A DNA stretch of 58,248 nucleotides from Methylobacter sp. (GTDB lineage: Bacteria; Pseudomonadota; Gammaproteobacteria; Methylococcales; Methylomonadaceae). Every line of letters starts with the position of its first letter. Position 1 is the stretch's first letter. The position numbers and the translations under genes were made by a program. The stretch lies in NCBI GenBank assembly GCA_023229605.1, contig JALNYY010000011.1, positions 1 through 58,248 of the forward strand, read 5' to 3'. Below, piece by piece: positions 1-8,936 of this stretch. A model generated the notes under the pieces. That model searched no databases and had not been told where the DNA came from. It worked only from the letters and a program-made list of their open reading frames with translations.

Positions 1-92
1 GATGCAGTTGGTGCGTAAAACATCGCTGCTGTAACAGTTACCAGCAGTGCGACAAAGGATAATTTAGCAACCTTGTCTTTTATTAATTTCAT
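1..92 (-). CDS. pmoB: Particulate methane monooxygenase subunit B, N-terminal fragment
   Basis: Only the first 30 codons lie in the window; the gene runs off the left edge. The ATG at 92 is preceded by a strong GAGGAGG ribosome-binding site. The visible protein starts MKLIKDKVAK and continues into a hydrophobic stretch ending in APTAS, a Sec signal peptide as expected for PmoB. The mature N-terminus, which in known pMMO carries the copper-binding histidine, falls outside the window. PmoB is the largely periplasmic subunit that oxidises methane to methanol together with PmoA and PmoC. It is third in the operon, 111 bases after pmoA. The identification rests on the signal peptide and the operon position. 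Confidence 0.9.
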   Translation of the reverse strand, partial: MKLIKDKVAKLSFVALLVTVTAAMFYAPTA

Positions 93-203
93 ATATCCTC
101 CTCTATAATAGAGAATCTATAGTTTTCTGAGTATCCGATGTCAGCAGCATATTTTTTTGTTGCTAACACCAGTCTTTTTGTGTGATTTCCTACAACCAAG
201 CGC

Positions 204-947
204 TTATGAGCTCTGGGTGAATGAAGTACCACCGAACCATTTACCGAAGAAATGCCACAAGAAGTAAATCAAGATACTCACGAAAGCAGAGAAGAACGCT
301 GATACTGGAGCAACGTCTTTACCAAAAGTTCTTAATGTACCTTTTTCAACCATTCTGATGTATTCAGGTGTACCAGTTCTTACATAGTGGTAACCTTGTA
401 AATCAGCTAGCGTCATCATCATGCCGTTGTATTCAACAGGAACATGTAATGGCGCAATTACTGGCCAGTTACCTGGATAGAACAACAGACCCCACGCCAT
501 ACCGCCCAAAACTGCTGTAACTGTCATGCTGTTTGTCAGCATTAATACAACATCAAGAACGATAGCACCTGGCATCAGGTTTGAAGGAAAGCAGAAATTT
601 ACTGGGAAATAAGTCCAACCCCAGAAATTCAAGTATCTATTAACCCACTCACCTAACAGCAGACCTAAGACACAAACTACCGCACCAAAAGGTAAACGGT
701 AACGCCACCACAACACAGCCTGAACAGCCGCAGGGAAAGTGATTGAAACGATTGGAGCGACAGTCACCCATAGACGACGATCTTTCCAGTCAGTCCAGAA
801 ATCCCAGTCACCACCGGTTAACATGTAGTGAATGTGATAACCACCAAGTACAACGAAGAACAATACGAACAGAATTAGCCAGTCGAACGTGCGTGAAACT
901 TTAACTGCCTCAGCGCGTGAACGTACAGCTGATTGAGATGCGCTCAT
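204..947 (-). CDS. pmoA: Particulate methane monooxygenase subunit A
   Basis: This is the 247-aa integral membrane subunit of pMMO, the copper enzyme that converts methane to methanol. The sequence has the hallmark PmoA stretches, including GGDWDFWTDWKDRR near residue 45, WGWTYFPVNF near 110 and a conserved LADLQGYHYVRTGTPEYIRM segment around 180-200. There are about seven hydrophobic spans. The ATG at 947 follows AGGAGG by six bases. It is second in the pmoCAB operon, 113 bases after pmoC, with a stable hairpin in that gap. Family assignment is secure. Separation from ammonia monooxygenase AmoA rests on the overall sequence and the methanotroph-like setting. Confidence 0.98.
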   Translation of the reverse strand: MSASQSAVRSRAEAVKVSRTFDWLILFVLFFVVLGGYHIHYMLTGGDWDFWTDWKDRRLWVTVAPIVSITFPAAVQAVLWWRYRLPFGAVVCVLGLLLGEWVNRYLNFWGWTYFPVNFCFPSNLMPGAIVLDVVLMLTNSMTVTAVLGGMAWGLLFYPGNWPVIAPLHVPVEYNGMMMTLADLQGYHYVRTGTPEYIRMVEKGTLRTFGKDVAPVSAFFSAFVSILIYFLWHFFGKWFGGTSFTQSS

Positions 948-987
948 TAGCTTACCTCCTAAAGGATTTAAATTATTTTTATTAATG

Positions 988-1041
988 ACTATCTAACTTT
1001 GCTGTTTCGCCCTGAAAAAAGCGAAACAGCGAGGAGATAGT
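988..1041 (-). promoter_or_regulatory. pmoC-pmoA intergenic hairpin
   Basis: The pmoC-pmoA gap contains a perfect 10-bp inverted repeat, GCTGTTTCGC (1001-1010) against GCGAAACAGC (1021-1030), with a 10-base loop. An outer 7-bp arm, ACTATCT (988-994) against AGATAGT (1035-1041), encloses it. On the transcript this gives a long stem with an internal loop and a T-rich hairpin loop but no trailing U tract. It is therefore more likely an RNA-processing or stabilising element, or a partial attenuator, than a full terminator. Confidence 0.6.
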
Positions 1042-1060
1042 AATTACAACCAAGACTTTA

Positions 1061-1813
1061 TTAAGCTAAGTCTTTTTTCAGAAGTTTAGCAATAGCTATA
1101 ACTTCTGTATTTACAACGCCCATTACACCTAATGCCGCCCATCCGAAGAATACGAAGCCATAATGTAAAGGAGCAACAAACAACTCTTCCATGAACCAGA
1201 AAGTGTGACCCCATTCATTCAAACCAACATTTGGCAGAATCATGAAAGGACCAACGACTGCAACCATATATTGAAGATGCAGACCTTGCTGATAAGTAGG
1301 AAGTCTAGTTTTTGCATACAAGAAAGCAGCGCCACCAGTGATGATGTAGATAGGATAGCTCAAATAGAATTCGATGATGTGACTTGGTGTAAAGTCAGTA
1401 TCGCGAACGATAGTTTGATGCCATGTTCCATCTTGCTCTGTAAAGTAGCTAGCGCCGTAATAAATAGCGAAGCCATACATTACCAACCAAGTCCAATGAG
1501 TAAAGTGTCTTCTTAACTCTTCTCTTGGTGTGATTGACATTACTTTACGATCACGAGTTTTCCAGATGTAACCCCACAGGATACCTGCAGTTGCAACTTC
1601 CAAAACAAACTCGATATAAAGAAAATTCATCCAATATGTTTCGAATTCAGGTGCGAATGAATCCAGACCAGCTGACCAGCCATAGATTCCTTCATACCAA
1701 CGAACCCAACCATAAAACACCACATATAGCAGTGATCCAAGGATCATGTTTTTCTTATTTAACAGCGGTGCTTCCGCAGCATCAGCTCTCACTGATTCAG
1801 TTGTAGCTGCCAT
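1061..1813 (-). CDS. pmoC: Particulate methane monooxygenase subunit C
   Basis: This is the membrane subunit PmoC, 250 aa from the ATG at 1813. A TTG four codons upstream, at 1825, lies inside the GGAGG ribosome-binding site and is rejected as the start. Both metal sites known from pMMO structures are visible. The CuC-type set D-x3-H-x12-H lies in the segment starting DGTWH (D128, H132, H145), and the CuD-type set N-x3-H-x13-H starts at NEWGH (N199, H203, H217). There are about six membrane spans. pmoC is first in the operon, preceded by a 276-base untranslated region with a perfect palindrome. Confidence 0.97.
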   Translation of the reverse strand: MAATTESVRADAAEAPLLNKKNMILGSLLYVVFYGWVRWYEGIYGWSAGLDSFAPEFETYWMNFLYIEFVLEVATAGILWGYIWKTRDRKVMSITPREELRRHFTHWTWLVMYGFAIYYGASYFTEQDGTWHQTIVRDTDFTPSHIIEFYLSYPIYIITGGAAFLYAKTRLPTYQQGLHLQYMVAVVGPFMILPNVGLNEWGHTFWFMEELFVAPLHYGFVFFGWAALGVMGVVNTEVIAIAKLLKKDLA

Positions 1814-1888
1814 TTCTACCTCCAAAAATTATCAAATCCCTGACCTTTTATGACCAGGGGCTATAGTTACAACTCCATTTTCCCACCT

Positions 1889-1904
1889 GTTCTTAATTAA
1901 GAAC
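1889..1904. promoter_or_regulatory. Perfect 16-bp palindrome upstream of pmoC
   Basis: GTTCTTAATTAAGAAC is its own reverse complement and lies 76 bases upstream of the pmoC start. Reading toward pmoC, a TTGACT box lies 17 bases before the TAATTA at the palindrome centre, so the site may overlap a promoter, although the -10 match is weak. It may bind a dimeric regulator of the pmo operon. This is inferred from symmetry and position only. Confidence 0.4.
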
Positions 1905-2089
1905 CAAGTGCCACCAAGTCAATTTAGTGAGCTGTCAGTCTACCAGTTCAATTAGCCTTGTCAAGTCAAAAACAAGCCCCCGATACATTTCCTTAAATAC
2001 AGACTTTACCTGCCAAATTCCTCTACACTTAAGACATTGATTCCTGTTAGAATTAATTTTAATATTTTTAACCCAATCGCCTTAAATCC

Positions 2090-2527
2090 ATGAAGAAATA
2101 CTCCATAATAATTTTTATCGCCAGCTTGACAGCCCTACTTTTATTCCAAAAAGAAGTCGTCATGCCTTTCGTTTACAAAGTCATTCAATCAGATCTGTTT
2201 CTTGTTGACAGCAAAGACCAAGGGAGTCAGACCGCTATTAGCACGCCGCTCACTGGACTCGCCTTTAAGCATTGCAATAGCTACATTAAATCAAAATTTG
2301 GACCGGATACATCCATTAGCTTCCCCCAAAAGCCTCTTAATGCATGGAGCTTGGGAAATTACCAATATGTTATTAATGCTGAAATCGACATCACCAGCCC
2401 CACAGCAAATACAATCACAAAAAAATATGTCTGCCGCATCAATTACAAAAACGGAGACAACGATGAAGGCTCACTTGATTCCTCCAACTGGTCTATTGAA
2501 GGACTGTCTGGCTTAGACCCCACTTAA
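2090..2527 (+). CDS. Hypothetical membrane-anchored protein
   Basis: I do not recognise a family. The 145-aa product begins with a short basic start and a hydrophobic segment (residues 4-21) that is either a signal anchor or an uncleaved signal peptide. The remainder is polar and would lie in the periplasm. It has two cysteines, one in KHCNSY near residue 62 and one in KYVCRINY near 113, which could form a disulfide. The C-terminal region has an alternating pattern suggestive of beta structure. No clear Shine-Dalgarno sequence precedes the ATG. It stands alone between the divergent pmo operon and rpmE, and a strong hairpin terminator follows about 120 bases after its stop. Confidence 0.6.
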   Translation: MKKYSIIIFIASLTALLLFQKEVVMPFVYKVIQSDLFLVDSKDQGSQTAISTPLTGLAFKHCNSYIKSKFGPDTSISFPQKPLNAWSLGNYQYVINAEIDITSPTANTITKKYVCRINYKNGDNDEGSLDSSNWSIEGLSGLDPT

Positions 2528-2645
2528 GCCCCCATCATTGACATCAACACACAACCAACCAGAACCTCCTTTGGCAGCATCCAAATTAATCATATTGATC
2601 AATAGAAAACCGGAATCCCTTAAGGATTTTCCATTAAAGCCATAA

Positions 2646-2688
2646 AAGCAAAAAGCCAGTGCAACAATGCTGCACTGGCTTTTTGCTT
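2646..2688. terminator. Bidirectional terminator between the 2.1-kb hypothetical gene and rpmE
   Basis: A perfect 18-bp inverted repeat (2646-2663 and 2671-2688) has a 7-base loop. The stem core is GCCAGTGCA/TGCACTGGC, flanked by A-rich then T-rich ends, so it forms a rho-independent terminator on either strand. It sits between two convergent genes. Nothing else is visible in the 314-base gap 2528-2841. Confidence 0.85.
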
Positions 2689-2841
2689 ACCGCGTAAAAT
2701 ACAATGATTAACGCATTCTTTTTCTTACAAATGTAAAGATGTAATCAAACAATACTCATTTTTTACTCATCGCATCATTCGCTATAACTAACGCTTTTTG
2801 TGACAATACTAGGACAACTACCCAAGCAAAAACACAAAATC

Positions 2842-3042
2842 CTATTTACCATATTTTTTACGGAACTTATCAACGCGACCCGCCGTATCAACAACGCGCT
2901 GTTTGCCTGTATAAAAAGGATGACATGAAGAACAAACCTCAACTTGCAAATCCTTACCCAATACAGAACCGGTCTCAAATTTATTACCGCAACCGCAAGT
3001 CACAGTAATTTGCTTATATTCTGGATGAATTTCTGGTTTCAT
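2842..3042 (-). CDS. rpmE: 50S ribosomal protein L31, zinc-binding type
   Basis: The 66-aa product has the usual L31 length and opening (MKPEIHPEY). Four cysteines in the order TCGCG, then EVCSSC (C16, C18, C37, C40), form the zinc ribbon of the zinc-containing L31 paralogue. Such proteins sit at the 30S-50S bridge and can serve as a zinc store. The gene is divergent from xthA, with 96 bases between the starts. A good sigma-70 promoter for it lies in that gap. The upstream ribosome-binding site is weak. Confidence 0.97.
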   Translation of the reverse strand: MKPEIHPEYKQITVTCGCGNKFETGSVLGKDLQVEVCSSCHPFYTGKQRVVDTAGRVDKFRKKYGK

Positions 3043-3095
3043 ATTACTTTCACATTACCCACAAACGGGCTACATACTTTATTAAAGAACCTCGT

Positions 3096-3124
3096 ATAAT
3101 ACGTTTTTCATTTTAATTTCGCAA
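3096..3124 (-). promoter_or_regulatory. Predicted sigma-70 promoter of rpmE, overlapping a divergent -10 for xthA
   Basis: On the minus strand TTGCGA (3124-3119) and TATTAT (3101-3096) are separated by 17 bases and point toward rpmE. On the plus strand the same bases include a perfect TATAAT at 3095-3100, pointing toward the exonuclease gene, though without a good -35. The two promoters may overlap back to back. Confidence 0.55.
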
Positions 3125-3138
3125 CTCAATTTATATTC

Positions 3139-3912
3139 ATGCGCATTATTACTTTAAATGCAAACGGCATCCGCTCTGCAGAGCGGAAAGGTTTCTTCAA
3201 ATGGATGCAGCAACAAAACGCCGACATTATCTGCATACAGGAAACAAAAGCCCAGCTGCATCAACTTAATTCCGATCCCTTTTGCCCGGCGGGCTATCAC
3301 TGTTTTTATCATGACGCAGAAAAAAAAGGTTATAGCGGAGTAGCTTTATATTGCAAAAAACAACCCGATAAAATTATTAGCGGCATAGGTTGGCAAGATG
3401 TCGACGCAGAAGGCCGTTTTATCGAGGCTCAGTTTGGAAACTTAAGCGTTATTTCGCTTTATTTACCTTCCGGCTCTTCCGGAGAAGACCGGCAAGCTTT
3501 CAAGTTTAAATTCTTAGAAAAATTCACACCTTATCTACAGGAATGCTCGGAAAGCGGTCGCAACTATATAATCTGCGGCGATTGGAACATAGCCCACAAA
3601 AAAATCGATTTAAAAAACTGGCGCGGAAATCAAAAAAACTCGGGTTTTTTACCGGAAGAAAGAGCTTGGCTGGATCAATTATTTGCCGACGGACGTTGGA
3701 TAGACGCGTTCAGACTTATTAACCAAGAAGCCGAGCAATACACGTGGTGGTCAAACAGAGGTCAATCTTGGCTTAAAAACGTTGGTTGGCGTATTGATTA
3801 TCAAATAATCAGCTCCGCTCTTAAAGATAAAGTAACCGCGACATCCATCTATAAAGATGAGCGGTTTTCCGATCATGCTCCGCTTATTATGGATTATGAT
3901 TATATGCTTTAG
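3139..3912 (+). CDS. xthA: Exodeoxyribonuclease III (AP endonuclease)
   Basis: The 257-aa protein belongs to the exonuclease III/APE1 family, which cuts DNA 5' of abasic sites and degrades 3' ends during base excision repair. Visible family signatures in order are LNANGIRSA (residues 6-14), the metal-binding glutamate in CIQETKAQ (E35), the GDWNIAH block near 147 and the C-terminal RIDYQI and SDHAPL motifs, with the catalytic histidine in the last. The length matches the family. The last 26 bases overlap the 3' end of the convergent ampG-like gene. Upstream is a shared divergent promoter region with rpmE. Confidence 0.95.
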   Translation: MRIITLNANGIRSAERKGFFKWMQQQNADIICIQETKAQLHQLNSDPFCPAGYHCFYHDAEKKGYSGVALYCKKQPDKIISGIGWQDVDAEGRFIEAQFGNLSVISLYLPSGSSGEDRQAFKFKFLEKFTPYLQECSESGRNYIICGDWNIAHKKIDLKNWRGNQKNSGFLPEERAWLDQLFADGRWIDAFRLINQEAEQYTWWSNRGQSWLKNVGWRIDYQIISSALKDKVTATSIYKDERFSDHAPLIMDYDYML

Positions 3913-5221
3913 GCCGGCTTTGATAACGCATTAATAAAAGCACCAGCACGATTGCCGGCAAGCCTACCGTTGACGCATAAACAAAAAAAACAGTGTAACC
4001 ATAACTATCTACAACCATTCCTGAGAACCCCCCCAATAGCTGAGCCGGCAAAGTCATTAACGAGCTGAACAACGCATATTGCGTGGCGGTGTATGCAGTA
4101 CTGGTTAAACTGGAAAGGTACGCAATAAACACCGATGTTGCTATGCCACCACTTAAATTATCCGCACTTATAACACCGGCCAGCAAAAACAGGCTAGGCT
4201 CGCTTACCGCCAAGACAGCAAACAGCAGATTAGTAACGGCCACCATAACCGCACCCAGCAACAGCGGGCGCATAATACCGTATCTAACAACCAGCGCACC
4301 GCCTAGAGCTGCACCGGCAATAGTCATAAAAAAACCAAAAACCTTGCTAATATCAGCAATATCTTTTTTGCTAAACCCCAAATCAAGGTAAAACGGATTC
4401 GCCATAACCCCCATCGTGATATCGCTCATTTTATAGACAGCGATAAGCATCAAAATCAATAGCCCAACTCTGCCGTTACGGCCAAAAAAGTCCACAAAGG
4501 GATTCAATACGGCATCCACGAAACTCATCGACAACCGCCGCCAAATATTCCGATGCTTTACATCTGCATTTTCTCGCAACACCGCCTCGTCAGAACATTT
4601 ATGTTCCGGCTCTTTAATACAAAGCGTTGTTACCAGACCCACCGACATAGCAGACGCCATGGCAAAATAAGCCACTTGCCAACTGGCATAATCAGCAATA
4701 TAAAAAGTACCGGCCCCAGCCATTAATAAGGCAATCCTGTATCCCAGCACATAGGTCGCAGCCATGGCGCCTTGGTACTCAGGAACCACCGATTCAATTC
4801 GATAAGCATCGATAACAACATCCTGCGTAGCCGAACAAAATGCCACCCACACAGCAAACAAAGCAATCTGCTGTAATTGGCTATGCGAGTCTGAACCTCC
4901 CAGGCCAATCAGCCCGGCAACAATACCTAGTTGCGCAAGCAACATCCAGCTGCGCCTTTTACCCAACAATTTAGTTAGGAATGGCAATGGAAGCCTGTCG
5001 ATGACAGGAGCCCAAAAAACTTTTATTGAATAGGTAACCCCAATCCAGCTAAAAAAACCTATAACCGACCTTTCCACCCCTTCGTCCCGCAACCAGGCCG
5101 ATAAAGTTGAAAAAACCAATAAAAAAGGAAGTCCCGCAGAAAAGCCCAGAAATATCATGCTTCGCACTCGCGGCTGGGCATAAACCGAAAAGGCCGAACG
5201 CCAACTTTTATCGTTAGCCAT
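3887..5221 (-). CDS. ampG: AmpG-type muropeptide permease (MFS)
   Basis: This 444-aa major-facilitator protein has about twelve membrane spans. The N-terminus, with GFSAGLPFLLVFSTLSAWLR, is the characteristic opening of AmpG. AmpG imports anhydro-muropeptides from the periplasm for cell-wall recycling and indirectly controls AmpC beta-lactamase induction where that system exists. A second landmark is the QDVVIDAYR stretch near residue 133. The protein is shorter than E. coli AmpG but similar to the short form found in many other proteobacteria. It is on the opposite strand from xthA, with overlapping 3' ends, and 93 bases downstream of nhaD. Confidence 0.88.
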   Translation of the reverse strand: MANDKSWRSAFSVYAQPRVRSMIFLGFSAGLPFLLVFSTLSAWLRDEGVERSVIGFFSWIGVTYSIKVFWAPVIDRLPLPFLTKLLGKRRSWMLLAQLGIVAGLIGLGGSDSHSQLQQIALFAVWVAFCSATQDVVIDAYRIESVVPEYQGAMAATYVLGYRIALLMAGAGTFYIADYASWQVAYFAMASAMSVGLVTTLCIKEPEHKCSDEAVLRENADVKHRNIWRRLSMSFVDAVLNPFVDFFGRNGRVGLLILMLIAVYKMSDITMGVMANPFYLDLGFSKKDIADISKVFGFFMTIAGAALGGALVVRYGIMRPLLLGAVMVAVTNLLFAVLAVSEPSLFLLAGVISADNLSGGIATSVFIAYLSSLTSTAYTATQYALFSSLMTLPAQLLGGFSGMVVDSYGYTVFFVYASTVGLPAIVLVLLLMRYQSRPKAYNHNP

Positions 5222-5314
5222 CGGCCTTACCTGACAAGCGAGACTGCATGAACTGAATATATCGCAAGAAAGCTACCGAGCACCGCACTTTTAATGCGGC
5301 GCTCATTTAAGCCA

Positions 5315-6676
5315 TCAACCATTAATCAAGTAATGAACGACAATACTTGCCACATAACCGCCAGCAATTGCAGGAGTCCATTTTAAGTGACTGAAAAACG
5401 TATACTTATGATCGGACTGCCCCATTAATGCCACGCCCGCAGCCGAACCTACCGACAACATCGAGCCGCCAACGCCGGCAGTTAATGTAACCAGTAACCA
5501 CTGATATAAATCCATGTCCAGATTCATATTCAACACCGCAAACATAACAGGAATGTTGTCAACAACCGCTGAAATCACACCCACTAAAATATTCGCCGTT
5601 GTCGCACCCAAGCCATCGTACATAGCGCCTGACAACAGCTCAAGATACCCGATATAACCTAAACCGCCGACCGCAAACACCACACCAAAGAAAAACAATA
5701 AAGTATCCCATTCGGCATGACGCACTTTATCGAAAATATCAAACGCATCGTCGCCTTCAACGCTATAGACTGTTTTTAGACGATATCCGTAAAGCATCAG
5801 CACGGAAAGACCGACCATCATGCCCATAAATGGAGGCAAATGCAGAACTTGCTTAAAACTTACCGCGGTAACGATAGTCAACAAGAACATTACACAAACT
5901 TGAATTGCCCCCGGCTTTAACTGCACAGCCGCCTCATTGGAAACTTTGGGTTGCTCATCGGGCACTGCAAAATACATCACTGCCGCCGGCACCCCGTAAT
6001 TCACCGCCGATGGGATAAACAACTTGAAGAAATCAAAAAACTCGGCGTACTCAGCCTGCCAAACCATTAACGTGGTAATATCGCCAAAAGGACAAAACGC
6101 ACCGCCGGCATTAGCTGCAACCACTAAATTAACAAAGCCGATGCTGACAAATTTCGGATTGTCCGCACCTACCGCCATCACTACCGCGCCGACCAATAAA
6201 GCCGCCGTCAGGTTATCGGCAACAGCCGACAAGAAGAATGTAATAATACCGGTAATCAAAAACAGTTTCCGATAACCAAACTGCCTTCTTACCAACCAGG
6301 AACGCAAGGCCTCAAACACATTACGCTCAGCCATTGAATTGATAAAAGTCATGGCAACCAGCAGGAACAGCATCAACTCCGCATATTCTTTCAAATTGTA
6401 TTCGAAAGCTTCATGCATATCCGCAGTAGAAACACCCGCTTGGGCGGCTAAAACGGCGGCATTCGCCCATATGATACCCGCCGCCAAAATAACCGGCTTG
6501 GACTTACTCAGATGAGTAAATTCTTCCGCCATAACAAAACCATAGGCAATAATGAAAATCAGAACGGTATAAACACCACGCTCTGTCCCCGTCAAGCCGA
6601 GACTTTCAAAACCACCCGCCATCGCCATTCCGGGCAACAGCAGCAGAGACAACAAGACTAACAATGACCGCACCAA
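5315..6676 (-). CDS. nhaD: NhaD-type Na+/H+ antiporter
   Basis: This 453-aa membrane protein is of the NhaD family, which expels sodium in exchange for protons and supports growth at higher salt or pH. The N-terminus is a hydrophobic leader ending near AMAGGFESLGLTG. Family-typical stretches include AVADNLTAALL near 150, NAGGAFCPFGDITTLMVWQ around 190 and VDNIPVMFAVL near 378. The annotated start is TTG at 6676, and the next codon, GTG at 6673, could equally be used; a GGGGG ribosome-binding site lies upstream. The gene is divergent from the sulfite reductase gene. An NhaD fits a methanotroph with some salt or alkali tolerance, but that is only suggestive. Confidence 0.9.
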   Translation of the reverse strand: MVRSLLVLLSLLLLPGMAMAGGFESLGLTGTERGVYTVLIFIIAYGFVMAEEFTHLSKSKPVILAAGIIWANAAVLAAQAGVSTADMHEAFEYNLKEYAELMLFLLVAMTFINSMAERNVFEALRSWLVRRQFGYRKLFLITGIITFFLSAVADNLTAALLVGAVVMAVGADNPKFVSIGFVNLVVAANAGGAFCPFGDITTLMVWQAEYAEFFDFFKLFIPSAVNYGVPAAVMYFAVPDEQPKVSNEAAVQLKPGAIQVCVMFLLTIVTAVSFKQVLHLPPFMGMMVGLSVLMLYGYRLKTVYSVEGDDAFDIFDKVRHAEWDTLLFFFGVVFAVGGLGYIGYLELLSGAMYDGLGATTANILVGVISAVVDNIPVMFAVLNMNLDMDLYQWLLVTLTAGVGGSMLSVGSAAGVALMGQSDHKYTFFSHLKWTPAIAGGYVASIVVHYLING

Positions 6677-6834
6677 AATAACCCCCTAAATCTTATTTCA
6701 AAAAAAGTAACCAAAGACACCCAAAATTTAGCGGACAATAGTAGCACCATACAATAACCTTTGTCATTTTATGACCCACAGTATATGATTATTGGCTGTA
6801 ATTACTCGCCTGGACAAGCACTCAACGCTCATTT

Positions 6835-8487
6835 ATGTATCAGTATAACGACATCGACCAGACCCTTATCGAACAACGGGTAGCCCAATTTAGACGGCAA
6901 ACTGAAAGCTTTTTAAAAGGCGAAATTTCAGACGACCAATTTCGCGCCTTGCGCCTAATGAACGGTCTTTACATTCAGACCCACGCCCCGATGTTGCGGG
7001 TAGCCGGGCCCTACGGTCTGCTTAACTCCAAGCAAATCAGGAAACTGGCACACATTGCCCGTACCTACGACAAAAACTACTGCCACTTTACTACCCGGCA
7101 AAACATCCAGTTTAATTGGCCCCAGTTGGAAAGAGTTCCCGATATTCTTGAAGAATTGGCCGAAGTCCAGATGCATGCCATTCAAACCAGCGGCAATTGT
7201 CTTAGAAACACTTCAACCGATCACTTGGCCGGTGTTTGTATCGATGAAATCGAAGATCCTCGTCCCTATTGCGAGATTATCCGGCAATGGACTACTCTGC
7301 ATCCTGAATTCGCCTACCTGCCGCGTAAATTCAAGATCGCTGTCAGCGGCGCAAAGCTTGATCGCGCTGCCACCCAATTTCATGACATCGGCCTGCATCT
7401 GGTTAAAAATGATGCCGGCGAAACCGGCTTTAGAGTGCTGGTCGGCGGAGGTTTGGGCCGCACACCGATCATAGGCCAAGTCATCAAACCCTATTTGGAC
7501 AAGAAATACCTGCTGTCTTATCTGGAAGCCATATTGCGGATATACAACCTGTTCGGACGCCGCGACAACAAATACAAAGCCCGTATTAAAATCCTGGTCA
7601 AAGAATCCGGCATGGAGAAATTCTCCGAACTGGTCGAAAAAGAATGGCTGTTGATCAGAGATGACCTGGAGCTTGGCGCCGACCGCATCGAAGCCATCAA
7701 AGCCCAATTTGCTCCGCCTGCTTACGATACAGATGCCGCGCAAGATACCAGCTTTGCACAGCAGCAACTCGAAAGCAAAGCCTTTGCCACTTGGGTTAAG
7801 CACAACACTGCCGATCACAAAGTGCCCGGCTACCGCGCCGCATTCATATCGTTAAAAGCCCCGGACTCACCTCCGGGCGATATGACCGATATGCAGCTTG
7901 ACGCCGTCGCCGACTTGGCAGACCGATACAGCTTTGGTGAAATCAGAAGCACGCACAGACAGAATTTAATTCTTGCCGACGTCAAACAGTCAGATCTGTT
8001 CGCGTTGTGGCAACAGCTCGATACGCTGAAACTGGCAACACCGAATAACGGCACCGCAACCGACATGATTTGCTGCCCCGGCCTCGACTTTTGCTCGCTC
8101 GCCAACTCAGGAACGATTGGTGTCGCTAAAGAAATCAACGATGCGCTGGATGACCTGGACTACCTCCATGACATCGGCGATGTAAAAATCAACATGTCCG
8201 GCTGCATGAACGGCTGCGCGCACCAAAGCGTAGGGCATATCGGCATACTGGGCGTCGATAAAAAAGGAGCCGAATGGTATCAATTAACCTTGGGCGGCTC
8301 ATCCGAAAACGAGGCGGCTATCGGCGAACGCCTCGGGCCTGCTGTTGCCAAAGACCAAGTCACCAAAGCCGTCACCACCATACTGGACGTTTATATCAAA
8401 CAACGCCTAGATGACGAATCCTTCCTGGACATGGTAAAACGCGTCGGCATCAACCCATTCAAAGAGCAAGTCTATGCAGATAATTAA
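6835..8487 (+). CDS. cysI: Siroheme sulfite/nitrite reductase, hemoprotein subunit
   Basis: The 550-aa protein contains two sulfite/nitrite-reductase ferredoxin-like half domains. The siroheme-4Fe4S ligands are present: C414 and C420 in CCPGLDFC, and C457 and C461 in GCMNGCA. The siroheme-binding CHFTTRQNIQ block lies near residue 83 and GLGRTP near 207. It reduces sulfite to sulfide (or nitrite to ammonia) with six electrons in the cytoplasm. The gene overlaps the next one by 14 bases, and its DUF934 partner points to assimilatory sulfite reduction as in pseudomonads and betaproteobacteria. No flavoprotein subunit is adjacent, so ferredoxin is a likely electron donor. The substrate cannot be fixed from sequence. 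Confidence 0.9.
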   Translation: MYQYNDIDQTLIEQRVAQFRRQTESFLKGEISDDQFRALRLMNGLYIQTHAPMLRVAGPYGLLNSKQIRKLAHIARTYDKNYCHFTTRQNIQFNWPQLERVPDILEELAEVQMHAIQTSGNCLRNTSTDHLAGVCIDEIEDPRPYCEIIRQWTTLHPEFAYLPRKFKIAVSGAKLDRAATQFHDIGLHLVKNDAGETGFRVLVGGGLGRTPIIGQVIKPYLDKKYLLSYLEAILRIYNLFGRRDNKYKARIKILVKESGMEKFSELVEKEWLLIRDDLELGADRIEAIKAQFAPPAYDTDAAQDTSFAQQQLESKAFATWVKHNTADHKVPGYRAAFISLKAPDSPPGDMTDMQLDAVADLADRYSFGEIRSTHRQNLILADVKQSDLFALWQQLDTLKLATPNNGTATDMICCPGLDFCSLANSGTIGVAKEINDALDDLDYLHDIGDVKINMSGCMNGCAHQSVGHIGILGVDKKGAEWYQLTLGGSSENEAAIGERLGPAVAKDQVTKAVTTILDVYIKQRLDDESFLDMVKRVGINPFKEQVYADN

Positions 8488-8926
8488 AGACAAACAGATT
8501 GTTGACGACAGCTGGAGTTATGTTGCGGATGACGCCGAACTCAAAGACGGCGACATCAGCGTTTCATTAGCCCGCTGGAAAAAAGACAAGCAGCAATTGC
8601 TTAAGACCAACGGCAAGATAGGCGTCAGGATCGGCCCCGCCGATTCGGTTGAAGACATCGCAGCCGACCTGAAAGACATTCAACTCATTGAACTTGATTT
8701 CCCAGGCTTTGGTGATGGACGCATCTTTTCTCACGCCTGGCTGCTCAGAGGCCGCTATAACTATCAAGGCGAGATCAGAGCAACCGGCCACTTCATGCGG
8801 GATCAAGTGTATTATTTGTCGCGTGTCGGCGTTAATGCGTTCAGCCTTGAAAAAACCGAAGACCTGCCTGTAGCGCTGTCCAACCTGAATGACTTTAGCG
8901 TCAATTATCAAAAATCGATTCGTTAA
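8474..8926 (+). CDS. DUF934 protein, sulfite reductase partner
   Basis: This 150-aa protein matches the DUF934 family, which nearly always sits directly after a CysI-type hemoprotein gene. The conserved core is visible as ELDFPGFGDGRIFSHAWLLR (about residues 72-91), followed by GEIRATGHFMRDQ. No catalytic residues have been assigned to the family. A role in delivering electrons to, or maturing, the sulfite reductase has been proposed from linkage. The gene starts 14 bases inside the 3' end of cysI, so translation is probably coupled. It is followed by a 765-base gene-free, repeat-rich stretch. Confidence 0.9.
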   Translation: MQIIKDKQIVDDSWSYVADDAELKDGDISVSLARWKKDKQQLLKTNGKIGVRIGPADSVEDIAADLKDIQLIELDFPGFGDGRIFSHAWLLRGRYNYQGEIRATGHFMRDQVYYLSRVGVNAFSLEKTEDLPVALSNLNDFSVNYQKSIR

Positions 8927-8936
8927 TTCGCGTTAG

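Noticed and set aside
7213..7818. 201-codon minus-strand frame inside the sulfite reductase gene
   Set aside because: Antisense shadow; the plus-strand protein has all siroheme and iron-sulfur motifs.
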